From positions 1-7,925 of the forward strand of contig CAZIXE010000108.1 of assembly GCA_964543235.1 (NCBI GenBank): a DNA stretch of 7,925 nucleotides, written 5' to 3'. This DNA is from JANMMJ01 sp964543235 (GTDB lineage Bacteria; Pseudomonadota; Alphaproteobacteria; Rhizobiales; Aestuariivirgaceae). Positions 1 through 7,847 of this stretch are shown here, in pieces; within the stretch, counting starts at the first letter, position 1, and every line of letters begins with the position of its first letter. The notes under the pieces were generated by a model. It saw only the letters and a program-made list of their open reading frames with translations. It had not been told where the DNA came from and did no database searches. The position numbers and the translations under genes were made by a program.

Positions 1-32
1 CGGATTCCAACACGTTGTCCAGATACAAGGGT

Positions 33-80
33 GCCCGAAGGGCGGGTGAGGGCCCTTTTGGGCGCGCAGCGCCGGATGAG
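33..80. repeat. Two palindromes each followed by GGRTGAG (REP-like)
   Basis: Two short hairpins occur in a row and each is followed immediately by nearly the same heptamer. The first is GCCC-GAA-GGGC (33-43) followed by GGGTGAG (44-50). The second is GGCGC-GCA-GCGCC (61-73) followed by GGATGAG (74-80). The stretch between them can also pair, as GCCC-TTTT-GGGC at 52-63. Hairpin plus a conserved tail is the architecture of intergenic REP-like elements, and similar strings are familiar to me from intergenic DNA of alphaproteobacteria. That this is a dispersed repeat is inference from one locus. An alternative is a weak terminator for a gene lying left of the window. Reading frames through this stretch look like spurious translations. 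Confidence 0.4.
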
Positions 81-132
81 TCGGCCACTTCGAACATGCA
101 AGGGCCCCCTGGACCTGCGAGCAAAATCCTCC

Positions 133-160
133 TTGACACTAAATTCATATCCTGTAAGTT
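133..160 (+). promoter_or_regulatory. Candidate promoter of the 191-877 gene
   Basis: A perfect sigma-70 -35 box TTGACA lies at 133-138. The best-spaced -10 candidate is TAAGTT at 155-160, 16 bases downstream, which is a mediocre match. The segment 121-175 is visibly richer in A and T than its surroundings, as expected for a promoter, and it lies about 30 bases before the start codon. The -35 box is convincing; the -10 assignment is uncertain. Confidence 0.45.
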
Positions 161-190
161 CCTTGTTTGTTCTACGCGCGAGGAACCGCC

Positions 191-877
191 ATGGACTGGG
201 CCAAAGCCATTGAACGCAACAGCGCCGCTCTCCGGGCCATTGTGCTGGGCCTGTACGCCATGCTGGGCCTGCAGGCCGGTTCCGGCCCGGCATGGATTCC
301 GCGGGCGCTCCACAATTCCGTGCTGCGTGTGCTGCGGCCCGCGGAGTCGGCCATGCGGCGGCTCATTGTCATCGCGGCGCGCGGTCTCGAGGTGAAGCTC
401 AGGCCTAAGCGCCCCATGCCGGCCGGGCTTGCCCCTTCCGGCAAAGCCGGCGGGCGCATGGCATTCCAGCTGTTCGATTGCCGCAAACGGTTCCTCCCCG
501 CCCGCCGCCGCAGCGCCGGTTCCGCCGCTGAGCCGCGCATTCACTTCTTCGATGTCGCTCCGGTGGCGCCGCTGTTTCTGGCAAACACCGGGCCCGCGCC
601 GCATCCCGCTGCCGCAACCGATGGCCTTGTCAACGCCGCTGGCCTCGGCCGCAGACTCGAAGCCCTGAAGGACGCCCTTGAGCATCTGCCGCACCAGGCG
701 CGGCGCCTCGCCCGCTGGCGCGCCCGGCGGCAGCGGCGGCCCGACGCCACCTTCACTTCGCCGCTCCGGCCGGGCCGTCCTCCCGGTCACCGCAGCCGGC
801 CCGTTCACGATGTCGACTACCTGCTCATCGAATGCCACGGCCTCGCCCGCGACGCGCTGAAGCCCGATACGTCCTGA
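191..877 (+). CDS. Conserved alphaproteobacterial protein of unknown function
   Basis: This encodes 228 residues. The ATG at 191 is preceded by GAGGA (180-184) with six bases of spacing, which decides the start against an upstream in-frame ATG at 167. Residues 1-30 (MDWAKAIERNSAALRAIVLG...) form an amphipathic to hydrophobic helix that could be a membrane anchor. Next comes a conserved-looking block around residues 45-65 (VLRVLRPAESAMRRLIVIAARGL). The middle is variable and rich in Pro and Ala. The C-terminal third holds an Arg-rich segment (LPHQARRLARWRARRQRR), an RPGRPPG motif and a final HDVDYLLIECHGLA block. I recognise this architecture as a family found in rhizobial genomes, always labelled hypothetical; I know of no assigned function. 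The basic region may bind nucleic acid or membrane, but that is a guess. The gene stands alone on its strand and converges on valS. Confidence 0.75.
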   Translation: MDWAKAIERNSAALRAIVLGLYAMLGLQAGSGPAWIPRALHNSVLRVLRPAESAMRRLIVIAARGLEVKLRPKRPMPAGLAPSGKAGGRMAFQLFDCRKRFLPARRRSAGSAAEPRIHFFDVAPVAPLFLANTGPAPHPAAATDGLVNAAGLGRRLEALKDALEHLPHQARRLARWRARRQRRPDATFTSPLRPGRPPGHRSRPVHDVDYLLIECHGLARDALKPDTS

Positions 878-975
878 CGTCTGTGCAGGCTCCGGGCTTC
901 CGCACCTGTCTCAGGTTTCACGCGCGTTCAGCGTCGGATCGCCCGCCGGTCTGGGCGCCGCTGCGCCATGGCCGC
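878..975. other. Convergent intergenic gap
   Basis: This 98-base gap separates two converging genes, where a bidirectional terminator might be expected. The only compact hairpin I see is GGCGC-CGCT-GCGCC at 954-967. It is followed by a U-tract in neither direction, so it is not a classical intrinsic terminator. Transcription may end here by Rho or by a weak structure. Confidence 0.25.
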
Positions 976-3651
<2,676 letters not shown>

Positions 3652-3685
3652 GAAGGGATGAGACGCTGCGTGGAAAGGTCAGCGC

Positions 3686-3714
3686 CTTAAACACCACCGG
3701 GCGGTGGGATTCAA
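3686..3714 (-). promoter_or_regulatory. Candidate valS promoter with a dyad in its spacer
   Basis: On the minus strand, TTGAAT (3714-3709) and TTTAAG (3691-3686) are separated by exactly 17 bases, and each matches the sigma-70 consensus at four of six positions. The spacer holds the perfect inverted repeat CCACC-GGGC-GGTGG (3694-3707, plus-strand reading). The -35 box overlaps a GANTC site (GATTC, 3708-3712), the target of the CcrM methylase common in alphaproteobacteria. The same hairpin, followed on the minus strand by TGTTTAA, could instead be a weak terminator behind the pilZ gene. Both readings are inference. Confidence 0.35.
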
Positions 3715-3726
3715 CTCTGCAATACT

Positions 3727-3975
3727 TCAGCCGACGAAGCGCACGCCGATTTCGTTGCCGGTCATCCACACGCGCCGTGCGGGCCGCGCCTCGATCTCGC
3801 CGGGAACGGTCAGCACGAATTCTTCCGGCGCCCGGAAGGGTTCGCCGAACCGCAGCCGCGCCCCATGCGCGCTGACGTCACGGAGCTGGCAGGTCATCAC
3901 CGATTTCTGGCCGTTGAACACGATGCGGCCGCTCTTCAACCGCCTGTGCCGCACCTCTGACCGCTTCTCGTCCAT
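3727..3975 (-). CDS. Single-domain PilZ protein, putative c-di-GMP receptor
   Basis: This encodes 82 residues, essentially a lone PilZ domain. Both c-di-GMP contact motifs are present: the N-terminal RxxxR arm as RSEVR at residues 5-9, and the D/NxSxxG motif as DVSAHG at 33-38. The beta-barrel continues to the end (RRVWMTGNEIGVRFVG). Small stand-alone PilZ proteins of this type relay c-di-GMP levels to motility, surface attachment or envelope partners by protein-protein contact; the target here is unknown. I chose the ATG at 3975, giving MDEKRSEVR, because rhizobial homologues begin this way. A reading from the TTG at 4026 would add 17 residues encoded by AT-rich DNA that looks like leader. 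GGGA at 3987-3984 is an acceptably spaced ribosome site; GGAG at 3981-3978 is too close. The gene lies 75 bases upstream of valS and 77 bases downstream of the popZ-family gene. Confidence 0.85.
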   Translation of the reverse strand: MDEKRSEVRHRRLKSGRIVFNGQKSVMTCQLRDVSAHGARLRFGEPFRAPEEFVLTVPGEIEARPARRVWMTGNEIGVRFVG

Positions 3976-4004
3976 CACTCCATTCCCAAACTCTGACCCC
4001 AGCC

Positions 4005-4033
4005 TAAAATGCGCTGGAGTTTTCAAAGTTCAA
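4005..4033 (-). promoter_or_regulatory. Weak candidate pilZ promoter in AT-rich leader
   Basis: The 3976-4052 gap is AT-rich compared with the rest of the window. On the minus strand TTGAAC (4033-4028) is followed 17 bases later by ATTTTA (4010-4005), a poor -10 match. A hairpin CCAGC-N9-GCTGG (3999-4017) overlaps the -10. The composition supports a regulatory leader better than the individual boxes do. Confidence 0.22.
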
Positions 4034-4052
4034 GAGTAACAATGGCTTAACC

Positions 4053-4817
4053 TTAACGCTGCGGTCCCCTGCGGGCCACCCGCTCGATCTCCTCGCGCAC
4101 CAGCCGCTCGACCAGCGGCGGCAGGTTTTCATCGAGCCACTGCTTGAGCATGGTCCGCAGCAGCTCGCGCGTCACCTCCTCGACCGAGCGCTCGCCCATG
4201 GCCCTTGCCATCAGCGTCTCGGCAAGCTGGTTGAAGGCCGCCTGGGTGGCGGCCGCCGCCTCGCCCGACAGCATGCCGGGATCTTCCGCCAGTGGCCGGC
4301 GCCGCTGCACCGGCATGCGGCCCGGCGCATAGGGTCTGGGCTCTTCCGGCCAGGCCGCTTCGGGACCGGGCGGGTGATAGCCGCCGCGCAGCGCCGCAAA
4401 GCGCGGATCCTCTTCGGGGCCATGGGGGCCGAACCCGGCATCGTCATAGCCATTGCCGGGGTCGGGTTCGGGGTAAGGCGGCTCCTGCAGCCTGGTTTCC
4501 CCGCCCAGTATGCTGGCGAAGCCGCCATTGCCGCCGGGCGGCCGCGGGTCTGCGGCCTGGACCCGGTCCGCCGAGAGGCGGTCGAGATGGCCGGAGATGC
4601 GGTTGCGCAGCGCCACGATCTCCTCCGGCGACGTCGAGCTGCGGCCGGTACTCCGGGCCAGCCTGAGCTCCGGCCGGCGGATCTCGCGTGGATCGCCGCC
4701 GCTCACGGCCTCGCCCTCCGCGGTGGCATTGCCGGCCGTTTCCCTGGAGATGACTTTCCGGATCGCCGAAAGCGCTGCCTCGACATCCTCATCGATTGCC
4801 TTGTCCGCCGCACCCAT
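4053..4817 (-). CDS. popZ: PopZ/DUF2497 family pole-organising protein
   Basis: This 254-residue protein has the three-part PopZ layout. An N-terminal amphipathic helix (EDVEAALSAIRKVISRE, about 10-26) corresponds to the client-binding helix of Caulobacter PopZ (..EEILASIRRIIS..). A long disordered linker rich in Pro, Gly and acidic residues spans about 27-190. The C-terminal DUF2497 oligomerisation helices (about 190-252) include TRELLRTMLKQWLDENLPPLVERLVREEIERV, here joined from two adjoining stretches. PopZ forms a polar condensate that anchors the ParB-bound origin and recruits cell-cycle regulators. In many Hyphomicrobiales the homologue marks the growing or new pole. At 254 residues it is longer than Caulobacter PopZ (177), the extra length being linker. 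The ATG at 4817 has GAGG only three bases upstream; a GTG at 4826 would add three residues and has no better site. The family call is firm; an equivalent pole role is inferred. Confidence 0.88.
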   Translation of the reverse strand: MGAADKAIDEDVEAALSAIRKVISRETAGNATAEGEAVSGGDPREIRRPELRLARSTGRSSTSPEEIVALRNRISGHLDRLSADRVQAADPRPPGGNGGFASILGGETRLQEPPYPEPDPGNGYDDAGFGPHGPEEDPRFAALRGGYHPPGPEAAWPEEPRPYAPGRMPVQRRRPLAEDPGMLSGEAAAATQAAFNQLAETLMARAMGERSVEEVTRELLRTMLKQWLDENLPPLVERLVREEIERVARRGPQR

Positions 4818-4904
4818 GTGCCTCACATCCGCGCAGCCGGCCCCGGCAGCCCTTGCCGGTAAGCCATCATGCGCCGCGCTCGCAAATCAGCCTCGGGAAT
4901 GGAG

Positions 4905-4933
4905 TGTATACGTTTTGCCGGAATCGCGGAAGC
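4905..4933 (-). promoter_or_regulatory. Candidate popZ promoter
   Basis: In the 115-base gap behind tolC, the minus strand carries TATACA (4910-4905), a good -10 box. The -35 position, 16 to 17 bases further up (CTTCCG or GCTTCC), is a poor match and touches the tolC stop codon. A GANTC site (GAATC, 4921-4925) lies in the spacer. About 90 bases of leader would then precede the popZ start. The gap also holds the hairpin CCGGC-N7-GCCGG (4843-4859), which has no U-tract. Confidence 0.28.
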
Positions 4934-6351
4934 TAGTCGACGGTCTCGGCGCCGGTCCCCCACCACTTGTCGCGCACCCGCTGGTAGTTCGCTTCCGGAT
5001 CGTAGTAATCGACCTTGAGCGCCAGATTGCGCGCCGTGAGCCTGCCCATCGAGCCCAGCAGCTGGTAGCCGGCAACGATCAGGTCGCGCTCGGCCTGCAC
5101 CAGCCCGATCTGGGCTTCCGTCACTTCGCGCTCGGCATCGAGCACGTCGAGCGTGGTGCGCGAGCCGACCAGCGCTTCCTGCTTGACGCCATCGAGTGCC
5201 AGGCTCGCCGCCGACACCTGCGCCCGCGCCGCTTCGATCTGCGCGCGCGATTCGACCACGAAGTTCCACGAGGCGGTAACGGCTTCGCGCACCGCCCGCC
5301 CCTGTTCGAGAATCTGGATCTGCCGCTGGCTGGCTGTCTGCTTGGCCTGCCGCACCGCCGAATGGACCCGCCCCGCTTCATAGAGCGGGATGCGCACGAC
5401 GCCGGTCAGCGATGCCTGTTGCTGGTATTCGCCGCCGCTGCCGAAGCCTGAATCGCGGCTGAGGTCGATGGCCTGGGCGACGGCTTCCGCCTCGAGCGAG
5501 ACGGTCGGCAGGAGATCGCCCTTGGCGACCTCCACCGCATGGCGCGAGGCATCGGCGATGAACGAGGCGGCGAGGATATTGGGGTTGGTCTTCTTGGCAA
5601 CGTCCAGCGCCACGTCCAGCGTCTTGGGCAGTTTCGGCAGCTTCGGATAGGTGAGCTTGCCGGGCTTGTGGCCGACCAGACGCTGGTAGTTGGCGGTGCT
5701 GGCCGCCAGCGACGCGCGTGCCTGTGCGAGATCCGCCTGTGCCAGATTGAGACGCGCATTGGCCTGCGCCACGTCGGTCTTGGTGACTTCACCGACCTTG
5801 AAGCGCTCGTCGGCACCGCGCAGCTGCTCGCGCAGCGCCGCAACATTGCGGCTGCGATAGGCGACGATCTGCCGGTCGCGCAGCACGTTCATGTAGGCCT
5901 GGGCGGTGCCGAACAGCACCTGCTGTTCGACGGCAAGCAGGTTCTGCCGCCCCGCCTTCACGGTTGATTCGGCCTGCTTGACGCCTTCTACGGTCTTGAA
6001 CCCGCGAAACAACGGCTGCTGCAGGCCGATGCTCATGCGTCCCGGCACCGTGGTGTCGGGATCGTCGTTGCCGAAGATGCCGTTGTTGTCGACGTCATCG
6101 ACCTGCACCGAGAGCTGGCCATTGGCAACGACCGAGGGCCGCCAGCCCGACAGCGCCTGCGGCACCTGCTCGTCGGTGGCCCGCTGCCGCGCCCGTTCCG
6201 CCTTCAGCGTCGGATTGCCTGAATAGGCATTGGCGAGGGCTTCATAGATCGATTCGGCGAGAACGGCCTGCGCCGAACCCGCAACGACCGCCCCCGAAAT
6301 CAACGCTGCCGACAAGAGCCGTCTAATGCGCACCGGACCCCAGCCCCTCAT
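4933..6351 (-). CDS. tolC: TolC-family outer-membrane efflux/secretion channel
   Basis: This 472-residue precursor has a clear Sec signal peptide: a basic N-region (VRIRR), a hydrophobic core and a likely cleavage at VLA|ES after residue 32. The mature part has the two internally repeated outer-membrane-efflux (OEP) domains. The first half carries the hallmark NPTLKAERARQRATDEQVPQ, QPLFRGFKTVEGVKQAE and VGEVTKTDVAQANARLNLAQ. The second half repeats the pattern as VGSRTTLDVLDAEREVTEAQ and QLLGSMGRLTA. Three such subunits form a beta-barrel in the outer membrane with a long periplasmic alpha tunnel. The channel docks with ABC or RND pumps and their adaptor proteins for type I secretion and drug export. 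No pump or adaptor gene lies in this window, so it probably serves several partners encoded elsewhere. GGAG at 6364-6361, nine bases before the ATG, supports the start. The 33-residue Ala- and Gln-rich coiled-coil segments explain its low-complexity look. Confidence 0.95.
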   Translation of the reverse strand: MRGWGPVRIRRLLSAALISGAVVAGSAQAVLAESIYEALANAYSGNPTLKAERARQRATDEQVPQALSGWRPSVVANGQLSVQVDDVDNNGIFGNDDPDTTVPGRMSIGLQQPLFRGFKTVEGVKQAESTVKAGRQNLLAVEQQVLFGTAQAYMNVLRDRQIVAYRSRNVAALREQLRGADERFKVGEVTKTDVAQANARLNLAQADLAQARASLAASTANYQRLVGHKPGKLTYPKLPKLPKTLDVALDVAKKTNPNILAASFIADASRHAVEVAKGDLLPTVSLEAEAVAQAIDLSRDSGFGSGGEYQQQASLTGVVRIPLYEAGRVHSAVRQAKQTASQRQIQILEQGRAVREAVTASWNFVVESRAQIEAARAQVSAASLALDGVKQEALVGSRTTLDVLDAEREVTEAQIGLVQAERDLIVAGYQLLGSMGRLTARNLALKVDYYDPEANYQRVRDKWWGTGAETVD

Positions 6352-6374
6352 ACTCTTGTTCTCCGTTCGAACCC

Positions 6375-6386
6375 CGGCCGCGGCCG
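6375..6386. repeat. Perfect 12-base palindrome in the tolC leader
   Basis: CGGCCGCGGCCG is fully self-complementary and lies 24 bases upstream of the tolC start codon, between the candidate promoter and the ribosome site. In RNA it could fold only with a strained loop, so it would act better as a DNA site for a dimeric regulator. In GC-rich DNA such palindromes also arise by chance. Confidence 0.3.
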
Positions 6387-6410
6387 AAGCTCCCCCTCTT
6401 ATCCCGTCTT

Positions 6411-6440
6411 ATCTAGCCACAACCATCGCCGTTGAGGCAA
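6411..6440 (-). promoter_or_regulatory. Candidate tolC promoter
   Basis: The 176-base gap between the methyltransferase gene and tolC is AT-richer than the genes, which fits an independent promoter. On the minus strand TTGCCT (6440-6435) is followed after 18 bases by CTAGAT (6416-6411), close to the CTATAT-type -10 often seen in alphaproteobacteria. This would leave a leader of about 50 bases. Confidence 0.33.
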
Positions 6441-6527
6441 GTTATGCTTAACCCGATACCTAATGGTCGATGAAATTTGAGGTAAAGGCAAGCAGTCGCC
6501 GTTACTATAGCCGCGCGGCCATGACGA

Positions 6528-7196
6528 TCAAAACACGAACTCCGGTTTTCGCGCCGCAAAGCCGGGAAGTTCACCCACTGTTGCATCAAAACCACGATTC
6601 TCGCTAAATGCCTGTCCCGCCTTGCTAATCGTCACGACCTTGGCAACCGCCCCGCGCCCGATAACGGCCACCAGCCGGCCGCCATCGGCAAGCTGGCCGG
6701 TGAGCGCCTCCGGCACCGCCTCGATCAGCCCCTCCACCAGGATCACGTCATAGGGAGATTCGGCGGCGTGGCCCTGGACCAGCGGACCCTTGACCACCCG
6801 GACATTGGCGAATCGCGAAAGATTCTGGCGCGCCTGCTCGGCCAGTTCGCCATGTTCTTCCAGCGCCACCACCGACCCGCCCAGCGCCGCCAGAACGGCG
6901 CTGCCATAGCCGGTGGTCGCGCCGATATGCAGGATCCGGTCAGTTGCCTTGATCTCCGCCCGCTGCACCAGCCGCGCGAAGGTCATCGGCTCCATGAGAT
7001 AGCGCCGCGGTCCACCGCCTTCCGGCGTCGTCAACAGAATGTCCTCGTCCATATACGCTACCGCCCGCCGCGCCGCCGGCACGAAATCCTCGCGTGGCAA
7101 TTCCAGCATGGCGGCGATGATGCGGTGATCGGTGATGCCGTTCGGCCGCACCTGGCTTTCGACCATGTTCAGGCGGGCGGTGGCGAAATCGGACAT
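6528..7196 (-). CDS. Protein-L-isoaspartate O-methyltransferase-like protein
   Basis: This 222-residue Rossmann-fold methyltransferase resembles protein-L-isoaspartate(D-aspartate) O-methyltransferase (PCMT), which uses S-adenosylmethionine to start repair of isomerised Asp and Asn residues in the cytosol. The N-terminus (ARLNMVESQVRPNGITDHRI, 7-26) and MLELPREDFVP (30-40) match the family. The SAM-binding motif I is ILHIGATTGYGSAVLA (88-103), with GATTG where GxGxG is usual. An acidic SAM-ribose ligand follows in ALEEHGELAE (111-120). The post-motif strand is YDVILVEGL (149-157). The TISxPxxxA substrate and catalytic segment expected before motif I is absent; PRRYLMEPMTFARLV (63-77) stands there instead. 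This divergent form is the one usually found beside tolC in rhizobia, so true isoaspartyl activity is uncertain. The ATG at 7196 gives the family N-terminus. The upstream ATG at 7262 adds 22 unrelated residues. No strong ribosome site is visible. Confidence 0.88.
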   Translation of the reverse strand: MSDFATARLNMVESQVRPNGITDHRIIAAMLELPREDFVPAARRAVAYMDEDILLTTPEGGGPRRYLMEPMTFARLVQRAEIKATDRILHIGATTGYGSAVLAALGGSVVALEEHGELAEQARQNLSRFANVRVVKGPLVQGHAAESPYDVILVEGLIEAVPEALTGQLADGGRLVAVIGRGAVAKVVTISKAGQAFSENRGFDATVGELPGFAARKPEFVF

Positions 7197-7226
7197 GGGC
7201 GGCCCCAGCGTTGCTCTCTGCCGGGC

Positions 7227-7254
7227 TGATAGCCAAACTTGGCGCAACTGTCCA
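7227..7254 (-). promoter_or_regulatory. Candidate promoter of the methyltransferase gene
   Basis: On the minus strand TGGACA (7254-7249) is followed by CTATCA (7232-7227) with 16 bases between; the offset TATCAG gives 17. This lies about 30 bases before the start codon. It is back-to-back with the tRNA-Cys promoter on the other strand, so this short region is a divergent control region. The assignment rests on box similarity and position only. Confidence 0.38.
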
Positions 7255-7277
7255 TTGAGCAAAGCAGCCCTTGGGGA

Positions 7278-7306
7278 TTGTCGCGGCCGCGCCGCTTCAC
7301 TATAAG
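7278..7306 (+). promoter_or_regulatory. Promoter of tRNA-Cys
   Basis: TTGTCG (7278-7283) and TATAAG (7301-7306) are separated by exactly 17 bases. Transcription would start near 7312, only a few bases before the mature tRNA 5' end at 7317. The good -10, ideal spacing and position make this the most convincing promoter in the window. Confidence 0.6.
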
Positions 7307-7316
7307 GCGCGGCCAG

Positions 7317-7390
7317 GGCCTCGTGGCGGAGTGGTTACGCAGCGGACTGCAAATCCGTGTACCTCGGTTCGATTCCGGGCGAGGCCTCCA
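7317..7390 (+). tRNA. tRNA-Cys (anticodon GCA)
   Basis: A complete cloverleaf can be drawn. The acceptor stem GGCCTCG pairs with CGAGGCC (7380-7386). The D arm has a short GCG/CGC stem. The anticodon stem is GCGGA/TCCGT around the loop CTGCAAA, with anticodon GCA at 7349-7351. The T arm is CTCGG-TTCGATT-CCGGG. The discriminator base is U (7387), the identity element for cysteine, and the CCA end is encoded (7388-7390). It is 74 bases long with a four-base variable loop. It reads UGC and UGU codons. Its 3' end faces the stop codon of the small membrane protein gene, 45 bases away, with two tiny palindromes between (7391-7401 region and GTTGCGCAAC at 7403-7412) but no obvious U-tract terminator. 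Confidence 0.97.
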
Positions 7391-7435
7391 ATTCCCTGGG
7401 AAGTTGCGCAACATGAGCGGACCGCGGTGCCGGCC

Positions 7436-7723
7436 TCAATCGTGCTTGCCGTCCCGGGCCTTGCCGTAACCCAGCCGCCGCGCCAGCGCCGGCCAGCGGC
7501 GATGCAGCCAGTAGCCGGCCCGCACCGTAAACCAGCGGCGGAACCGCCGGACCGGCGGCAGGTCGACCGACAGGATGACGAGGCCGAGCGGGATCATCCA
7601 GAAGCCGAGGATCGGCAGGAATCCCAGGAAGCCGCCGGCAATCAGGAGGATACCAAGGCCGATCCGCAACAGCGGGTGCCCGGGCAGGCGCAGCTTGTAG
7701 CCGGCGAAATGGGCTTTGGTCAT
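7436..7723 (-). CDS. Small hydrophobic membrane protein, function unknown
   Basis: This encodes 95 residues. After a basic start (MTKAHFAGYKLRLPGHPLLR), residues about 20-54 form one or two short membrane segments separated by a Pro-containing turn (IGLGILLIAGGFLGFLPILG then FWMIPLGLVILSVD). A strongly basic, Trp- and Arg-rich tail follows (PPVRRFRRWF, HRRWPALARRLGYGK), which should stay in the cytoplasm by the positive-inside rule. The Gly-rich hairpin followed by LGLVILSVD and an Arg tail resembles the PGPGW family of putative transmembrane proteins, although the PGPGW string itself is replaced by PILGFW. That resemblance is suggestive only. The ATG at 7723 has good ribosome sites (GGAG at 7732-7729 and AAGGAG at 7739-7734). 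A longer in-frame reading from 7798 would add 25 unrelated residues. It is the only gene between two tRNA genes and runs opposite to both. Confidence 0.8.
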   Translation of the reverse strand: MTKAHFAGYKLRLPGHPLLRIGLGILLIAGGFLGFLPILGFWMIPLGLVILSVDLPPVRRFRRWFTVRAGYWLHRRWPALARRLGYGKARDGKHD

Positions 7724-7806
7724 CGCAACTCCGCTCCTTGGGCACCTAGATATGGGGAAAATGGTCACAATATGAAGCCCCGCCGGGTTTTGACCCACGA
7801 AAGGAC

Positions 7807-7835
7807 TTTTCCCTGCCCCGGGCCTCTGCTATACG
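7807..7835 (+). promoter_or_regulatory. Candidate promoter of tRNA-Asn
   Basis: TATACG (7830-7835, overlapping CTATAC at 7829-7834) is a good -10 box, and initiation near 7841 would fall just before the tRNA at 7848. The matching -35 position, TTTTCC (7807-7812), is weak at 17-base spacing. A better TTGACC at 7790-7795 is too far upstream to pair with this -10. Confidence 0.4.
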
Positions 7836-7847
7836 CCCCCGCGACAT

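Noticed and set aside
31..213. A 60-residue plus-strand frame starting MPEGRVRALLG
   Set aside because: It is a translation of the palindrome-GGRTGAG repeat region, with no ribosome site, and overlaps the promoter and start of the real gene at 191.
4030..4060. TTAACCTTAA resembling a CtrA-binding site
   Set aside because: The CtrA consensus is TTAA-N7-TTAA. Here the half-sites are only two bases apart and overlap the popZ stop codon, so the match is not convincing.
4374..5451. Plus-strand frames of 162 and 313 residues opposite popZ and tolC
   Set aside because: Both are antisense shadows across two well-supported genes, with Arg/Ala/Leu-rich composition and no motif or ribosome site.
6510..6519. 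GCCGCGCGGC palindrome just after the methyltransferase gene as a terminator
   Set aside because: The stem leaves at most three stable pairs around a four-base loop and is followed by TATAGTAA rather than a U-tract.
7169..7414. An 81-residue minus-strand frame containing RPESNRGTRICSPLRNHSAT
   Set aside because: This string is the antisense translation of tRNA-Cys, a well-known false protein in databases. The rest overlaps the divergent promoter region.
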